Assembly: GCA_002403785.1 (NCBI GenBank)
Contig: DHIM01000311.1
Coordinates: 749 to 14,256 of the forward strand
Source: Clostridium sp. UBA4746
Lineage (GTDB): Bacteria > Bacillota > Clostridia > Clostridiales > Clostridiaceae
Direction of reading: 5' to 3'
DNA length: 13,508 nucleotides
Of the stretch, positions 4,281-12,923 are shown one piece after another. The translations under genes and the position numbers were made by a program. Below the pieces are notes generated by a model. That model was not told the origin of the DNA. It saw nothing but the letters and a program-made list of their open reading frames with translations, and made no database searches. The stretch's first letter is position 1. Each line of letters begins with the position of its first letter.

Positions 4281-6941
4281 ATGAAAATAATTAATCATAG
4301 GGTATTTAAGGGGAGAAATATATATTCTCATAAAAAGTGTATAAGACTTGACCTAGACTTAGAGGGTTACAGTGAAATTCCTAGCAAAGATATTTGTGAT
4401 TTTAATGAAAGTTTAGTACAACTTTTGCCAGAACTTAATAAACATAGATGCGGGATAGATGAAGATAGGGGTTTTATTAAAAGACTTACAGAAGGAACTT
4501 ATTTGGCACATATAACTGAACATATTATAATAGCACTCCAAAATATGGTGGGCGTAGAAGTAAGTTATGGGAAGTCTAGGGAGATATTTGGAGATGAATA
4601 TTATGTTATATATCAATATGAATATAAGAATACCGGCTTGGAGGCTGCAAATATAGCAGTTAATATCATTAATTCATTAATTAATAAGAAAATATTTGAT
4701 ATAGATTTAAGATTAAAAGAATTAAAGGAAATATTAATGGACGAACAACTTGGGGTAAGTACATTTAATATTTGTAATGAGGCAAAAAAAAGAGGGATTC
4801 CTATTCTAAGGATAGGTGAAGATAGTATTTTTCAATTAGGGTATGGTAGGTATTCTAAAATTATTCAAGCAACAATGGGAAATGATACAAGCGCAATAGC
4901 TGTGGGTATTGCACAGGATAAATTGCTAACCAAACAAATATTAGGTATGCATTGTTTACCTGTAGCAAGTGGAATGAAAGTTAAAAGTAGGGTAGATGCT
5001 CTTTCCTTTGCAAAGGATATTGGTTACCCAGTTGTAATTAAACCTGAGTTTGGAAATCAAGGCAAGGGAGTTATTGTCAATATAAAAAATGAAAAACAGT
5101 TATCAGATGGCTATGAACTTTTAGTTAAGGATTTTAAAGAAGATATAATAATAGAAAAGTTCATAAGTGGAAGGGATTATAGAGTATGTAGTGTTTACGG
5201 AGATATAGTTGCAGTGTCAGAAAGAATTCCTCCATACATTATAGGTGATGGTATAAGTACTGTTGAAAAGCTTATTCATACCACGAACGAGGATCCAAGA
5301 CGAGGTGAAGGTCACGAAAAAGAATTAACTAAAATTAAAATAGATGATAAACTTATAGAATATCTTAAACAAAAGGGATACACATTAAAGGTTGTTCTTC
5401 TCGAAAAAGAAAAACTGTTTTTAAAAGATAATGCAAATTTATCTACGGGTGGATTCGCATTAGATTGTACAGATTTAATATGTGAGGAAAATATAGAAAT
5501 ATGCAAAAGAGCTGCAAGTGCCATAGGCCTTGATATTTGTGGGGTAGATTTAATATGTGAAGATATAAGTAAACCAATAACTGACGGCGGAGTAATTATA
5601 GAAATAAATGCTGCACCTGGTATTAGAATGCATCATAATCCGTGTTTTGGATCATCACGAAATGTGGCAGGTCATATAGTCGATAAATTATTTAAGGATA
5701 TACCAAAAAACATTCCATTAATATCAGTGACAGGAACCAATGGAAAAACTACTACTACAAGACTCATTTCACACATACTTTCCATTGCAGGATATACTGT
5801 TGGAATGACCACCACAAGCGGAATTTATATTGATGGAAAATGTTCATTTAAGGGTGACACTACAGGTCCTAAAAGCGCTCTAGCCGTTCTTATGAATAAA
5901 GAAATAGATGCAGCAGTTCTTGAAACTGCAAGAGGTGGAATGATAAGAGGAGGATTAGCTTATGATCTTGCTGATGTTGCTGTTATTACAAACATATCTG
6001 AGGATCACCTTGGAGTAGATGGAGTAGAAACTATTGAGGACTTAGCAAAAGTTAAGGCTTTGGTTGGAGAAGCAGTTAAAGAAGATGGGTATGTTGTTAT
6101 TAATGGAGATAATGCGATGTGTATAAGTATTTTGCCTAGGCTAAAGGGGAATCTTATAATATTTTCTAATGATAAAGACAATGCAGTGATGAAAAGTAAC
6201 ATTGATAAGGGAGGATATGGAATTTATGCGGATGAGGGTAAAATTTTTATCCAAAAGAGCACTCATTCTGAAAGCTTAATAGACATAAAGATCATAGGTA
6301 TAACAATGAATGGCGCTTTAAAATACAATATTGAAAATGCTATGGCAGCATGCGCAGCTTCAGTAGGGCTTGGAATAAGTTATGATATTATTAAGAAGGG
6401 CTTAACTTCATTTCACTGTAATAATGAGCAAAATCCAGGAAGGTTTAATACTTATTATGTAAATGATGTAATGGTGGTATTAGACTATGGACACAATATT
6501 GATGGCTATAAGTGTGTACTAGATGGACTTAAGCAAATAAAACATAATAAACTTATAGGAGTTATTGGGGTGCCCGGAGATAGACCAGACAGTCACATCC
6601 TAGAGATTGGTAAATGTGCAGGAGAAAGTTTTGATTATATTTTTATAAAAGAAGATGAAGATAGAAGAGGCAGAGCTATAGGCGAAGTAGCAGACATTCT
6701 ATTAAGAGGAGTTCAAAAATCCAAGCTTCATAACATGAACATTACGAAAATGTTAAAAGAGAAGGATGCATTTAAAACGGCATTGGATTTTGCGAAGCCT
6801 GGAGATATCGTTATAATCTTCTTTGAAAAGCAACTAGAACCACTTATAGATATAATAAATAACAAAATTGAGGAAGGTAAAAGTGAAAGTGAAACTAAAT
6901 TATTGATTTCTTCAGATTATATCGATAAAAAAGTACAATAG
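4281..6941 (+). CDS. cphA: Cyanophycin synthetase
   Basis: ATP-dependent ligase that builds cyanophycin by adding Asp to the backbone and Arg to its side chains. The 886 residues match CphA1 proteins and hold three regions. The N-terminal domain (1 to about 165) contains HITEH at 77-81. The ATP-grasp domain (about 210-475) has GNQGKG (258-263), DPRRGEGHE (338-346), NLSTGG and EINAAPGIRMHH (from 441). The Mur-ligase-like domain (about 478-870) has the P-loop TGTNGKTTTT (484-493), ETARGGM, NISEDH, NPGRFN and DYGHN (735-739). All catalytic motifs seem intact. The start is set by AGGAGGAG (4267-4274) six bases before ATG 4281. In the related Clostridium perfringens, cyanophycin has been implicated in spore assembly, so a sporulation role is possible here but is not shown by this sequence. 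Confidence 0.95.
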   Translation: MKIINHRVFKGRNIYSHKKCIRLDLDLEGYSEIPSKDICDFNESLVQLLPELNKHRCGIDEDRGFIKRLTEGTYLAHITEHIIIALQNMVGVEVSYGKSREIFGDEYYVIYQYEYKNTGLEAANIAVNIINSLINKKIFDIDLRLKELKEILMDEQLGVSTFNICNEAKKRGIPILRIGEDSIFQLGYGRYSKIIQATMGNDTSAIAVGIAQDKLLTKQILGMHCLPVASGMKVKSRVDALSFAKDIGYPVVIKPEFGNQGKGVIVNIKNEKQLSDGYELLVKDFKEDIIIEKFISGRDYRVCSVYGDIVAVSERIPPYIIGDGISTVEKLIHTTNEDPRRGEGHEKELTKIKIDDKLIEYLKQKGYTLKVVLLEKEKLFLKDNANLSTGGFALDCTDLICEENIEICKRAASAIGLDICGVDLICEDISKPITDGGVIIEINAAPGIRMHHNPCFGSSRNVAGHIVDKLFKDIPKNIPLISVTGTNGKTTTTRLISHILSIAGYTVGMTTTSGIYIDGKCSFKGDTTGPKSALAVLMNKEIDAAVLETARGGMIRGGLAYDLADVAVITNISEDHLGVDGVETIEDLAKVKALVGEAVKEDGYVVINGDNAMCISILPRLKGNLIIFSNDKDNAVMKSNIDKGGYGIYADEGKIFIQKSTHSESLIDIKIIGITMNGALKYNIENAMAACAASVGLGISYDIIKKGLTSFHCNNEQNPGRFNTYYVNDVMVVLDYGHNIDGYKCVLDGLKQIKHNKLIGVIGVPGDRPDSHILEIGKCAGESFDYIFIKEDEDRRGRAIGEVADILLRGVQKSKLHNMNITKMLKEKDAFKTALDFAKPGDIVIIFFEKQLEPLIDIINNKIEEGKSESETKLLISSDYIDKKVQ

Positions 6942-6961
6942 ATTTCTTTCTAAATTTATAT

Positions 6962-7007
6962 TTAAAAGATGGTTTACCACATATGGGGGCCATCTTTTAA
7001 CTGTTTA
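6962..7007 (+). terminator. Terminator-like hairpin after cphA
   Basis: An 11-bp stem (TTAAAAGATGG at 6962-6972 with CCATCTTTTAA at 6990-7000) lies 20 bases after the cphA stop. The T-run is broken (TTTTAACTGTTT), so some read-through into iadA is likely. Confidence 0.6.
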
Positions 7008-7108
7008 ACTTATATAGTTTATAGATATTTTGACTTCTACTACTTCCCATAATAATTGATTTTACCATGGAATAATATGGTATGAATAAAAGGAGGGAAC
7101 GGTATTTT

Positions 7109-8284
7109 ATGATTACAATAATTAAAAACGGAGAAGTCTATGCACCCGAGTACATTGGGAAAAAGGATATTATAATTGCGGGAGGAAAAATTGAAGCTAT
7201 TGTTGAAAATATAACAATTCCACAAAACTTTGCTCCTGTAAAAGTAATTAATGCGGAAGGTAAACTAGTATTTCCAGGTTTTATAGATGCGCATGTGCAC
7301 ATTATAGGTGGGGGAGGTGAAGGAGGATTTAAGACTAGGACACCTGAAATTCACCTTTCTGATATTGTAGTTGGTGGAATTACCACCGTAGTAGGCTGCC
7401 TAGGTACAGACGGTGTATGTAGAGATCTAAAAGCACTTCTTGCAAAATCAAGAGGACTTGAGGAGGAAGGAATAAGTACTTATATTTATTCAGGTTCATA
7501 TGCAATACCTGTAAGTACAATAACCAATAGCTGTAAATCAGATATTATGCTTATAGATAAAGTTATTGGAATAGGAGAGGTAGCGATTTCAGACCATAGA
7601 TCCTCACAGCCAACTTATGAAGAATTTATAAAAGTCGTTGCAGATGCTAGAGTTGGTGGATTGCTTTCAGGTAAAGCTGGTGTTGTGAATGTTCATCTTG
7701 GATATGGTGATAGAAGGCTACAATATTTAGTCAGAATGATAAAGGAAACTGAAATACCAATAAAACAAGTTATACCAACACATATAAACAGAAGTACTTC
7801 TCTGTTTGAAGCAGGAATAGAATTTGCAAAACTTGGTGGAATCATTGATATTACTACTAGTTCAGATCCAGATCACCTTGAGAAGGATGAAGTTAAAGCA
7901 AGTACAGCACTAAAGATAGCATTAGAAAGAGGAATACCAGTAGAACAAATCCAATTTACTTCTGATGGACAAGGAAGTTTACCGATTTTCAATAAAAAAA
8001 GAGAATTTATTGGCCTAGGAATTGGGTCTACTAAGTCTCTGTATATAGAGGTCAGAGATTCAGTACTTATGGACGGAGTAGATTTAGAGGTTGCACTAAA
8101 AGTGATTACTTCAAATGTAGCTACTAATTTAAAACTATATAATAAAGGATTAGTGCAGGAGAGTAAAGATGCTGACCTTGTAATAGTTAACAAAAGTGAC
8201 CTAACTATACAAACAGTCTTTGCTAAAGGGATAGAAATGGTGTCTGAGGGCAAGGTATTAGTTAAAGGAACTTTTGAAAAATAA
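7109..8284 (+). CDS. iadA: Isoaspartyl dipeptidase (beta-aspartyl peptidase)
   Basis: A metal-dependent amidohydrolase that hydrolyses isoaspartyl dipeptides. Next to cphB/cphA its likely substrate is beta-Asp-Arg from cyanophycin, giving free Asp and Arg. I chose ATG 7109 rather than the in-frame ATG 7082, because AGGAGGG (7091-7097) lies between them and MITIIKNGEVYAPEY is the usual family start; this gives 391 residues, the family size. Motifs are DAHVH (metal ligands His62, His64), GGGGEGG, GSYAIP, ISDHRSS, VHLG (His196), THINR (His225, Arg228) and TSDGQG (Asp286). The residue matching the carbamylated Lys162 of E. coli IadA appears to be Glu157 (GEVAISDHRS). A possible -35 TTGACT is at 7030-7035, but no convincing -10 was found, so read-through from cphA is also possible. 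Confidence 0.92.
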   Translation: MITIIKNGEVYAPEYIGKKDIIIAGGKIEAIVENITIPQNFAPVKVINAEGKLVFPGFIDAHVHIIGGGGEGGFKTRTPEIHLSDIVVGGITTVVGCLGTDGVCRDLKALLAKSRGLEEEGISTYIYSGSYAIPVSTITNSCKSDIMLIDKVIGIGEVAISDHRSSQPTYEEFIKVVADARVGGLLSGKAGVVNVHLGYGDRRLQYLVRMIKETEIPIKQVIPTHINRSTSLFEAGIEFAKLGGIIDITTSSDPDHLEKDEVKASTALKIALERGIPVEQIQFTSDGQGSLPIFNKKREFIGLGIGSTKSLYIEVRDSVLMDGVDLEVALKVITSNVATNLKLYNKGLVQESKDADLVIVNKSDLTIQTVFAKGIEMVSEGKVLVKGTFEK

Positions 8285-8613
8285 TGGCAGAGTGGTGTTA
8301 ATCGATATGAGTCCTAGTACAGTATTTTTAAAGTCAATTAAGTAATAGCATTTGTTATAAAAGGATTAAATTTGTTGTAAATATGTTTATGACAAAAAAT
8401 AAAAGATAACCAGGTTAAAATAAAAACTGGGGGAAAAGAATGTTAAAAACTGTTACTTTATTAAACTTTTCCAAATTGATAGACATCCCTTAATTTATGT
8501 TCCAATCATCAACGGTTTATTCATTATATAATGGTAAGCGATTTTTAGGGACTTAAAGTAGTTACCTTGGGTATAATAGTGCTAATACATATTTAAAGGG
8601 AGTTGTTGTAACT
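8285..8613. other. Intergenic stretch with a possible 17-codon ORF
   Basis: 329 bp, AT-rich, no recognised gene. A tiny ORF at 8440-8493 (MLKTVTLLNFSKLIDIP) follows GGGGG with suitable spacing, but nothing else supports it. TATAAT hexamers occur at 8527-8532 and 8572-8577, the latter a possible -10 for the DUF255 gene; neither has a good -35 at 16-18 bases. No convincing terminator after iadA was seen. Confidence 0.4.
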
Positions 8614-10689
8614 ATGATTAAACCAGACACTGTTAAACAGAACAGAAAACCTAATAGATTGATTAATGAAAAGTCTCCATACCTTCTGCAACATGCATAT
8701 AACCCAGTAAATTGGAATCCATGGGGAGAAGAGGCCTTTGCAAAAGCAAAAGCAGAAGATAAACCAATCTTTCTTTCAATCGGCTATTCAACTTGTCACT
8801 GGTGTCATGTCATGGAGAAAGAATCCTTTGAGAATGAAGAAGTAGCAGCTATTTTAAATAAATATTTTGTGGCAATAAAAGTTGATAGGGAAGAACGTCC
8901 AGATGTGGATAGTATTTATATGACGGTATGCCAAGCACTAACTGGAGGTGGTGGATGGCCCTTAACTATTTTTATGACCCCAGATAAAAAACCATTTTAT
9001 GCAGGTACTTATTATCCTAAGGAGAGTAAATATGGTATGCCAGGTATAATGGATTTACTTAATTCTATTGCGCAACAGTGGAATTATGAAAACGAGGATA
9101 TTGTAGCATCTAGTGAAAAAATAATACAGCATATAAAAAATACGGATGCATTGGTTAAGCAAGTAGAATTAGGAGAAGAACTAGGTGAGGATGAAATACA
9201 TAATGCATATAATAGCTTTAAGAGTGTATTTGATGAAAATTATGGTGGATTTGGAAGGGCTCCAAAATTTCCAGCTCCTCACAATTTGCAATTTTTATTA
9301 AGATACTGGAAAAATTATAATGAACCTAAAGCATTAGAAATGGTAGAAAAAACTTTGGAATCCATGTATGAGGGCGGAATTTTTGACCATATTGGGTTTG
9401 GCTTCTCAAGGTATTCCACAGATCAGAAATGGTTGGTACCTCACTTTGAGAAAATGTTATATGATAATTCGCTTTTAGCGCAAGTATATATTGAAGCCTT
9501 TGAGGCTACTGGTAAAGTATTCTACAAAGAGGTTGCAGAGAAAATCTTTACTTATATATTAAGGGATATGACGTCAAAGGAGGGTGCTTTTTACTCAGCT
9601 GAGGATGCAGATAGTGAAGGCATCGAGGGTAAATATTATTTATTAACGTTAGATGAAGTGGGTTTAGTGTTAGGTGAAAAGTATTATAAGACCTATTGTG
9701 AACATTACGATATAACAAAGGAAGGTAATTTTGAAGGCAGAAATATACCAAATCTTATTGGTAAAAAAAGTAGCTCTAAATTAGATGAAGAATTAGAGCA
9801 AAAACTAGAAAAAATGAGACAAAGATTGCTAGAATATAGAGAAAGAAGAATTCATCCTTATAAGGATGACAAGATATTAACCTCCTGGAATGGACTAATG
9901 ATTGCGTCTCTAGCTTATGGAGGCAGAATTTTTGAAAATGAGATCTATATTAAGCAGGCAGAAAAGGCTATGAATTTTATATTAAATAACATGATAAATG
10001 AAAAAGGAAGATTAATGGCTAGGTATAGGGATGGGGAGGTAGCACACTTAGGTTATCTAGAGGATTATGCATATGTTGTTCATGCTTTAATAGAGTTATA
10101 TGAAGCTACATTTAATGTAGTATATTTAACAAAGGCATTGGAGCTTAATGAAAAGATGCTCAATCTGTTTAAAGATGAAGAGTTGGGTGGATTGTTTTTA
10201 TACGGAACAGATGGAGAAGAGTTAATTGTTAGACCTAAAGATATATATGATGGTGCAGTGCCTTCAGGTAATTCAGTGGCTACTTTAAATATGTTAAGGC
10301 TCGCTAGATTAACTACAAATGGTGAATTAGAAAATGAAGCATACGGTCAATTTGAGGTTTTTGCATCAAAAGTTAAAACTATAGAAAGTGCTCATGCTTA
10401 TTTTATGACGGCTTTATTATATAGCAAGGTACCAGGAAAAGATATTATTATTGCTGGAGAAGAGCAAGAAAGCAATACTAAAGCTATGATTAAAGAGATA
10501 AATAGCAATTACCTTCCTTTTTCTACTGTAGTTTTAAATACTGATGATGAAAGATTAATTTCCATTAATTCTGAGCTTAAAGCACATAAACCAATAGGTT
10601 GGAAGACTACTGCTTATATTTGCGAAAATTTTTCTTGCAAAGAGCCCATTACTGATTTACAAAAGTTTTCAGAGCTTATTAAGGGTTAA
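8614..10689 (+). CDS. DUF255/YyaL thioredoxin-domain protein
   Basis: A 691-residue member of the conserved family that includes Bacillus YyaL and human SPATA20. The N-terminal thioredoxin-like domain (about 12-175) carries the family signature NEKSPYLLQHAYNPVNW and a CHWC active-site motif (Cys61-Cys64), followed by VDREERPDVD and GGGGWPL. The remainder is the alpha/alpha-barrel part related to six-hairpin glycosidases and epimerases, with FGRAPKFP, GGIFDHIGFGFSRYS, FEKMLYDN, YSAEDADSEG, LTSWNGLMI and the C-terminal PICENF-type cysteines (YICENFSC). Exact biochemical role is not established; a redox or sugar-related function is inferred from the folds. It is cytoplasmic (no signal peptide). 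ATG 8614 lies 11 bases after AAAGGGAG. A diverged 38-bp scrap of a related gene lies at 1163-1200. Confidence 0.88.
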   Translation: MIKPDTVKQNRKPNRLINEKSPYLLQHAYNPVNWNPWGEEAFAKAKAEDKPIFLSIGYSTCHWCHVMEKESFENEEVAAILNKYFVAIKVDREERPDVDSIYMTVCQALTGGGGWPLTIFMTPDKKPFYAGTYYPKESKYGMPGIMDLLNSIAQQWNYENEDIVASSEKIIQHIKNTDALVKQVELGEELGEDEIHNAYNSFKSVFDENYGGFGRAPKFPAPHNLQFLLRYWKNYNEPKALEMVEKTLESMYEGGIFDHIGFGFSRYSTDQKWLVPHFEKMLYDNSLLAQVYIEAFEATGKVFYKEVAEKIFTYILRDMTSKEGAFYSAEDADSEGIEGKYYLLTLDEVGLVLGEKYYKTYCEHYDITKEGNFEGRNIPNLIGKKSSSKLDEELEQKLEKMRQRLLEYRERRIHPYKDDKILTSWNGLMIASLAYGGRIFENEIYIKQAEKAMNFILNNMINEKGRLMARYRDGEVAHLGYLEDYAYVVHALIELYEATFNVVYLTKALELNEKMLNLFKDEELGGLFLYGTDGEELIVRPKDIYDGAVPSGNSVATLNMLRLARLTTNGELENEAYGQFEVFASKVKTIESAHAYFMTALLYSKVPGKDIIIAGEEQESNTKAMIKEINSNYLPFSTVVLNTDDERLISINSELKAHKPIGWKTTAYICENFSCKEPITDLQKFSELIKG

Positions 10690-10727
10690 ATATAATTTTT
10701 AATACACAGTTCAAACAGCAATAAAAT

Positions 10728-10757
10728 TTGACAAATATGAACTATTGGTGATAGAAT
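10728..10757 (+). promoter_or_regulatory. Probable promoter of the argS T-box leader
   Basis: TTGACA (10728-10733) and TAGAAT (10752-10757) are separated by 18 bases, close to the sigma-A consensus. The transcript would begin near 10764 and contain the T-box motif and argS. It lies in the short gap after the DUF255 gene, so argS has its own transcription start. Confidence 0.65.
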
Positions 10758-10763
10758 ATAATT

Positions 10764-10910
10764 ATTATGGAATAAATGTATAATGATTAAATATTGACTC
10801 TTATAGGGTAAATCGCGAGTAGCGTTAAAATATTGAGTGGACGTTATAGTCAACTAAAGTGGTACCGCGCAAGTGTAGCCCGTCTCTTTATTTAGAGATG
10901 GGTTTTTGTT
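10764..10910 (+). promoter_or_regulatory. T-box leader (antiterminator plus intrinsic terminator) of argS
   Basis: The conserved T-box sequence AAAGTGGTACCGCG (10856-10869) binds the acceptor end of uncharged tRNA. It is followed by a terminator with stem CCCGTCTCT/AGAGATGGG (10879-10902, one G-U pair) and TTTTT. The TAAAG before the T-box can pair with CTTTA inside the terminator's left side, giving the alternative antiterminator. Expected effect, from the known T-box mechanism: uncharged tRNA-Arg raises argS transcription. From the predicted start to the T-box is only about 92 bases, short for a full Stem I plus later stems. A small CGC-GAGTA-GCG hairpin is at 10814-10824. I could not assign the specifier codon. 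Confidence 0.82.
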
Positions 10911-10945
10911 ATATTACAACATACATTTGTTTTCAAAGTAGAGAC

Positions 10946-11035
10946 AACAATTAATAATTGTTATCAAACGCCAAAGGAATACAGGAGGGATAACAATTAA
11001 TAATTGTCATCTACCCCAGAGCTATACAGGAGGGA
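10946..11035 (+). repeat. Diverged tandem duplication of the argS ribosome-binding leader
   Basis: Two units of about 45-46 bases lie between the T-box terminator and argS. Each begins with the identical AACAATTAATAATTGT (10946-10961 and 10992-11007), a near-palindrome, and ends with identical ACAGGAGGGA (10981-10990 and 11026-11035), with 19 and 18 diverged bases between. Only the second AGGAGGG is correctly placed for argS ATG 11042. The first has no ATG after it. Confidence 0.8.
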
Positions 11036-11041
11036 ACTTTT

Positions 11042-12751
11042 ATGGATTATAAAAAAATAGTTGCAGAAAGAATTAAACAATTGGTAGAAATAGATATAGA
11101 GACAATAGAGAGTTTAATTGAAATACCACCAAGACCTGAAATGGGAGAATTTGCTTTCCCGTGTTTTCAATTAGCAAAAACTATGAGAAAAGCACCGAAT
11201 ATGATAGCTATCGACTTAAAAGAAAAAATAGAAAAAGATGGTTTTGAAAAAATAGAATGTTTTGGACCTTACTTAAACTTTTTCCTAGATAAAGGAGTAT
11301 TTATTAAAAATACTATAGAAAAGATACTAGAAGAGGGAGATGCTTATGGTTCGTCTATTATAGGCGAAGGTAAGAATATAGTAGTGGAGTATTCTTCACC
11401 TAATATAGCAAAGCCATTTCATGTAGGACATCTATTCACTACAGTTATTGGTAATTCTTTATATAAGATACTTTCATTTGAAGGGTACAATTGTACTGGA
11501 GTTAATCACCTTGGAGACTGGGGAACACAATTTGGTAAGCTTATTTATGCTTATAAGAACTGGGTAGATGAAGAAGCTTTAGCAAAGGAGCCTATCAATG
11601 AACTATTAAGAATTTATGTTAAGTTCCATGAAGAGGCTGATAAAAATCCAACACTTAATGATGAAGCAAAAATGTACTTTAAAAAATTAGAAGATGGATC
11701 GGTTGAAGAAGTTAAACTTTGGACTAAATTTAGAGACTTAAGCTTAGTTGAGTTTAAAAAGCTTTATAAAACCTTAAATGTTAAATTTGATTCTTATGCT
11801 GGGGAAAGTTTTTACTGTGACAAGATGGATGATGTAATTAAGGACATAGATGCTAAAGGCTTATTAGTCGAGAGTAATGGAGCTAAGGTTGTTATGCTCG
11901 ATGAGTATAATATGCCACCTTGCATAATTAAAAAATCAGATGGTGCAACAATTTATGCAACTCGTGATTTAGCTGCGGCAACTTACAGAAAGAACACTTA
12001 CGATTTTTATAAAAACATTTATGTAGTTGGAAAAGATCAGTCTCTTCATTTTAATCAAGTATTTACTACTTTAAAGCTTATGGGCAATAAGTGGGCAGAT
12101 GATTGTAAACATGTAGCATTTGGAACAGTAAGATTTGCAGATAAGAAATTATCTACAAGAAAAGGTGATGTTATCTTCTTAGATGATTTATTAAATCAAG
12201 CAGTTGCAAAAACTCTTGAAATAATAAATGAAAAAAATCCTGAACTCGAAAACAAAGAAGATGTAGCTAAAAAAGTAGGAATAGGTGCTATTATATTTAC
12301 TTATTTAAAAAATCATAGGGAGAGAGATATTATCTTCAACTGGGAAGAAATGCTTAGCTTTGAAGGAGAAACAGGTCCTTATGTTCAATATACTTATGCA
12401 AGAGCAAAGAGTATATTAAGAAAAGTTGCAGAAAATAGAAATGAACATAAAAATAATGTGGAACTTGATTATAATAAACTAAATTCTAAAGAAGAATTTG
12501 AACTTGTAAAGGAGCTCGAAGGTTTCCAAAATTCAATTATGTATGCTATTGATAAATTAGAACCTTCTATGGTTACAAGATACGTTATTGAAGTGGCTAA
12601 AGCTTTTAATAAATTTTATAATCAACATAATATAGCTAATTTGGAAGATGAATCTAATAAGAAAGCAAAAATTAAAATGGTAGAAGCTACTTGTCAGGTA
12701 ATTAAAAATGCATTAAACCTCATAGGTATAGAAGTAGTAGATAGAATGTAA
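11042..12751 (+). CDS. argS: Arginyl-tRNA synthetase
   Basis: Class I aminoacyl-tRNA synthetase that charges tRNA-Arg with arginine in the cytoplasm; essential. The 569 residues show the N-terminal additional domain (about 1-105, with RPEMGEFAFPCF), the catalytic HIGH-type motif HVGH (127-130) within SSPNIAKPFHVGH, NHLGDWGTQFG, GTVRFADKKLSTRKG with the family's variant KMSKS site (LSTRKG, 370-375), and the C-terminal DALR anticodon-binding domain (from about 450, GPYVQYTYARAKSI). ATG 11042 is six bases after AGGAGGGA. It is transcribed behind the T-box leader and ends at a strong terminator, so it appears to be a single-gene unit. Confidence 0.97.
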   Translation: MDYKKIVAERIKQLVEIDIETIESLIEIPPRPEMGEFAFPCFQLAKTMRKAPNMIAIDLKEKIEKDGFEKIECFGPYLNFFLDKGVFIKNTIEKILEEGDAYGSSIIGEGKNIVVEYSSPNIAKPFHVGHLFTTVIGNSLYKILSFEGYNCTGVNHLGDWGTQFGKLIYAYKNWVDEEALAKEPINELLRIYVKFHEEADKNPTLNDEAKMYFKKLEDGSVEEVKLWTKFRDLSLVEFKKLYKTLNVKFDSYAGESFYCDKMDDVIKDIDAKGLLVESNGAKVVMLDEYNMPPCIIKKSDGATIYATRDLAAATYRKNTYDFYKNIYVVGKDQSLHFNQVFTTLKLMGNKWADDCKHVAFGTVRFADKKLSTRKGDVIFLDDLLNQAVAKTLEIINEKNPELENKEDVAKKVGIGAIIFTYLKNHRERDIIFNWEEMLSFEGETGPYVQYTYARAKSILRKVAENRNEHKNNVELDYNKLNSKEEFELVKELEGFQNSIMYAIDKLEPSMVTRYVIEVAKAFNKFYNQHNIANLEDESNKKAKIKMVEATCQVIKNALNLIGIEVVDRM

Positions 12752-12777
12752 GATGCCTTTGTTATTTATAAGAATTT

Positions 12778-12811
12778 GCGTTATTGCGACATTTGCAATA
12801 ACGCTCTTTTT
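12778..12811 (+). terminator. Intrinsic terminator of argS
   Basis: A perfect 10-bp stem (GCGTTATTGC with GCAATAACGC) and seven-base loop is followed by TCTTTTTG, 26 bases after the argS stop codon. Confidence 0.9.
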
Positions 12812-12923
12812 GAGGTATTATTATATTATAGAAAATTGTAAAACCTGTTTAGAATTACGTAGCAAATAGAAACACATTTGTTGTAATGTATGCTTTTCTT
12901 TTTTTTATAGATTAGGGGGAACT

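Noticed and set aside
7082..7108. Upstream ATG 7082 as the start of iadA
   Set aside because: The strong AGGAGGG lies downstream of this ATG and before ATG 7109, and the extra nine residues (MNKRRERYF) are not typical of the family.
7873..8253. 126-aa minus-strand ORF inside iadA
   Set aside because: It lies wholly within a well-supported gene on the other strand and shows no family motif; it is a shadow of the coding sequence.
10946..11007. ArgR operator sites before argS
   Set aside because: AACAATTAATAATTGT lacks the TGAAT/ATTCA half-sites of ARG boxes, and the T-box already accounts for arginine-dependent control.
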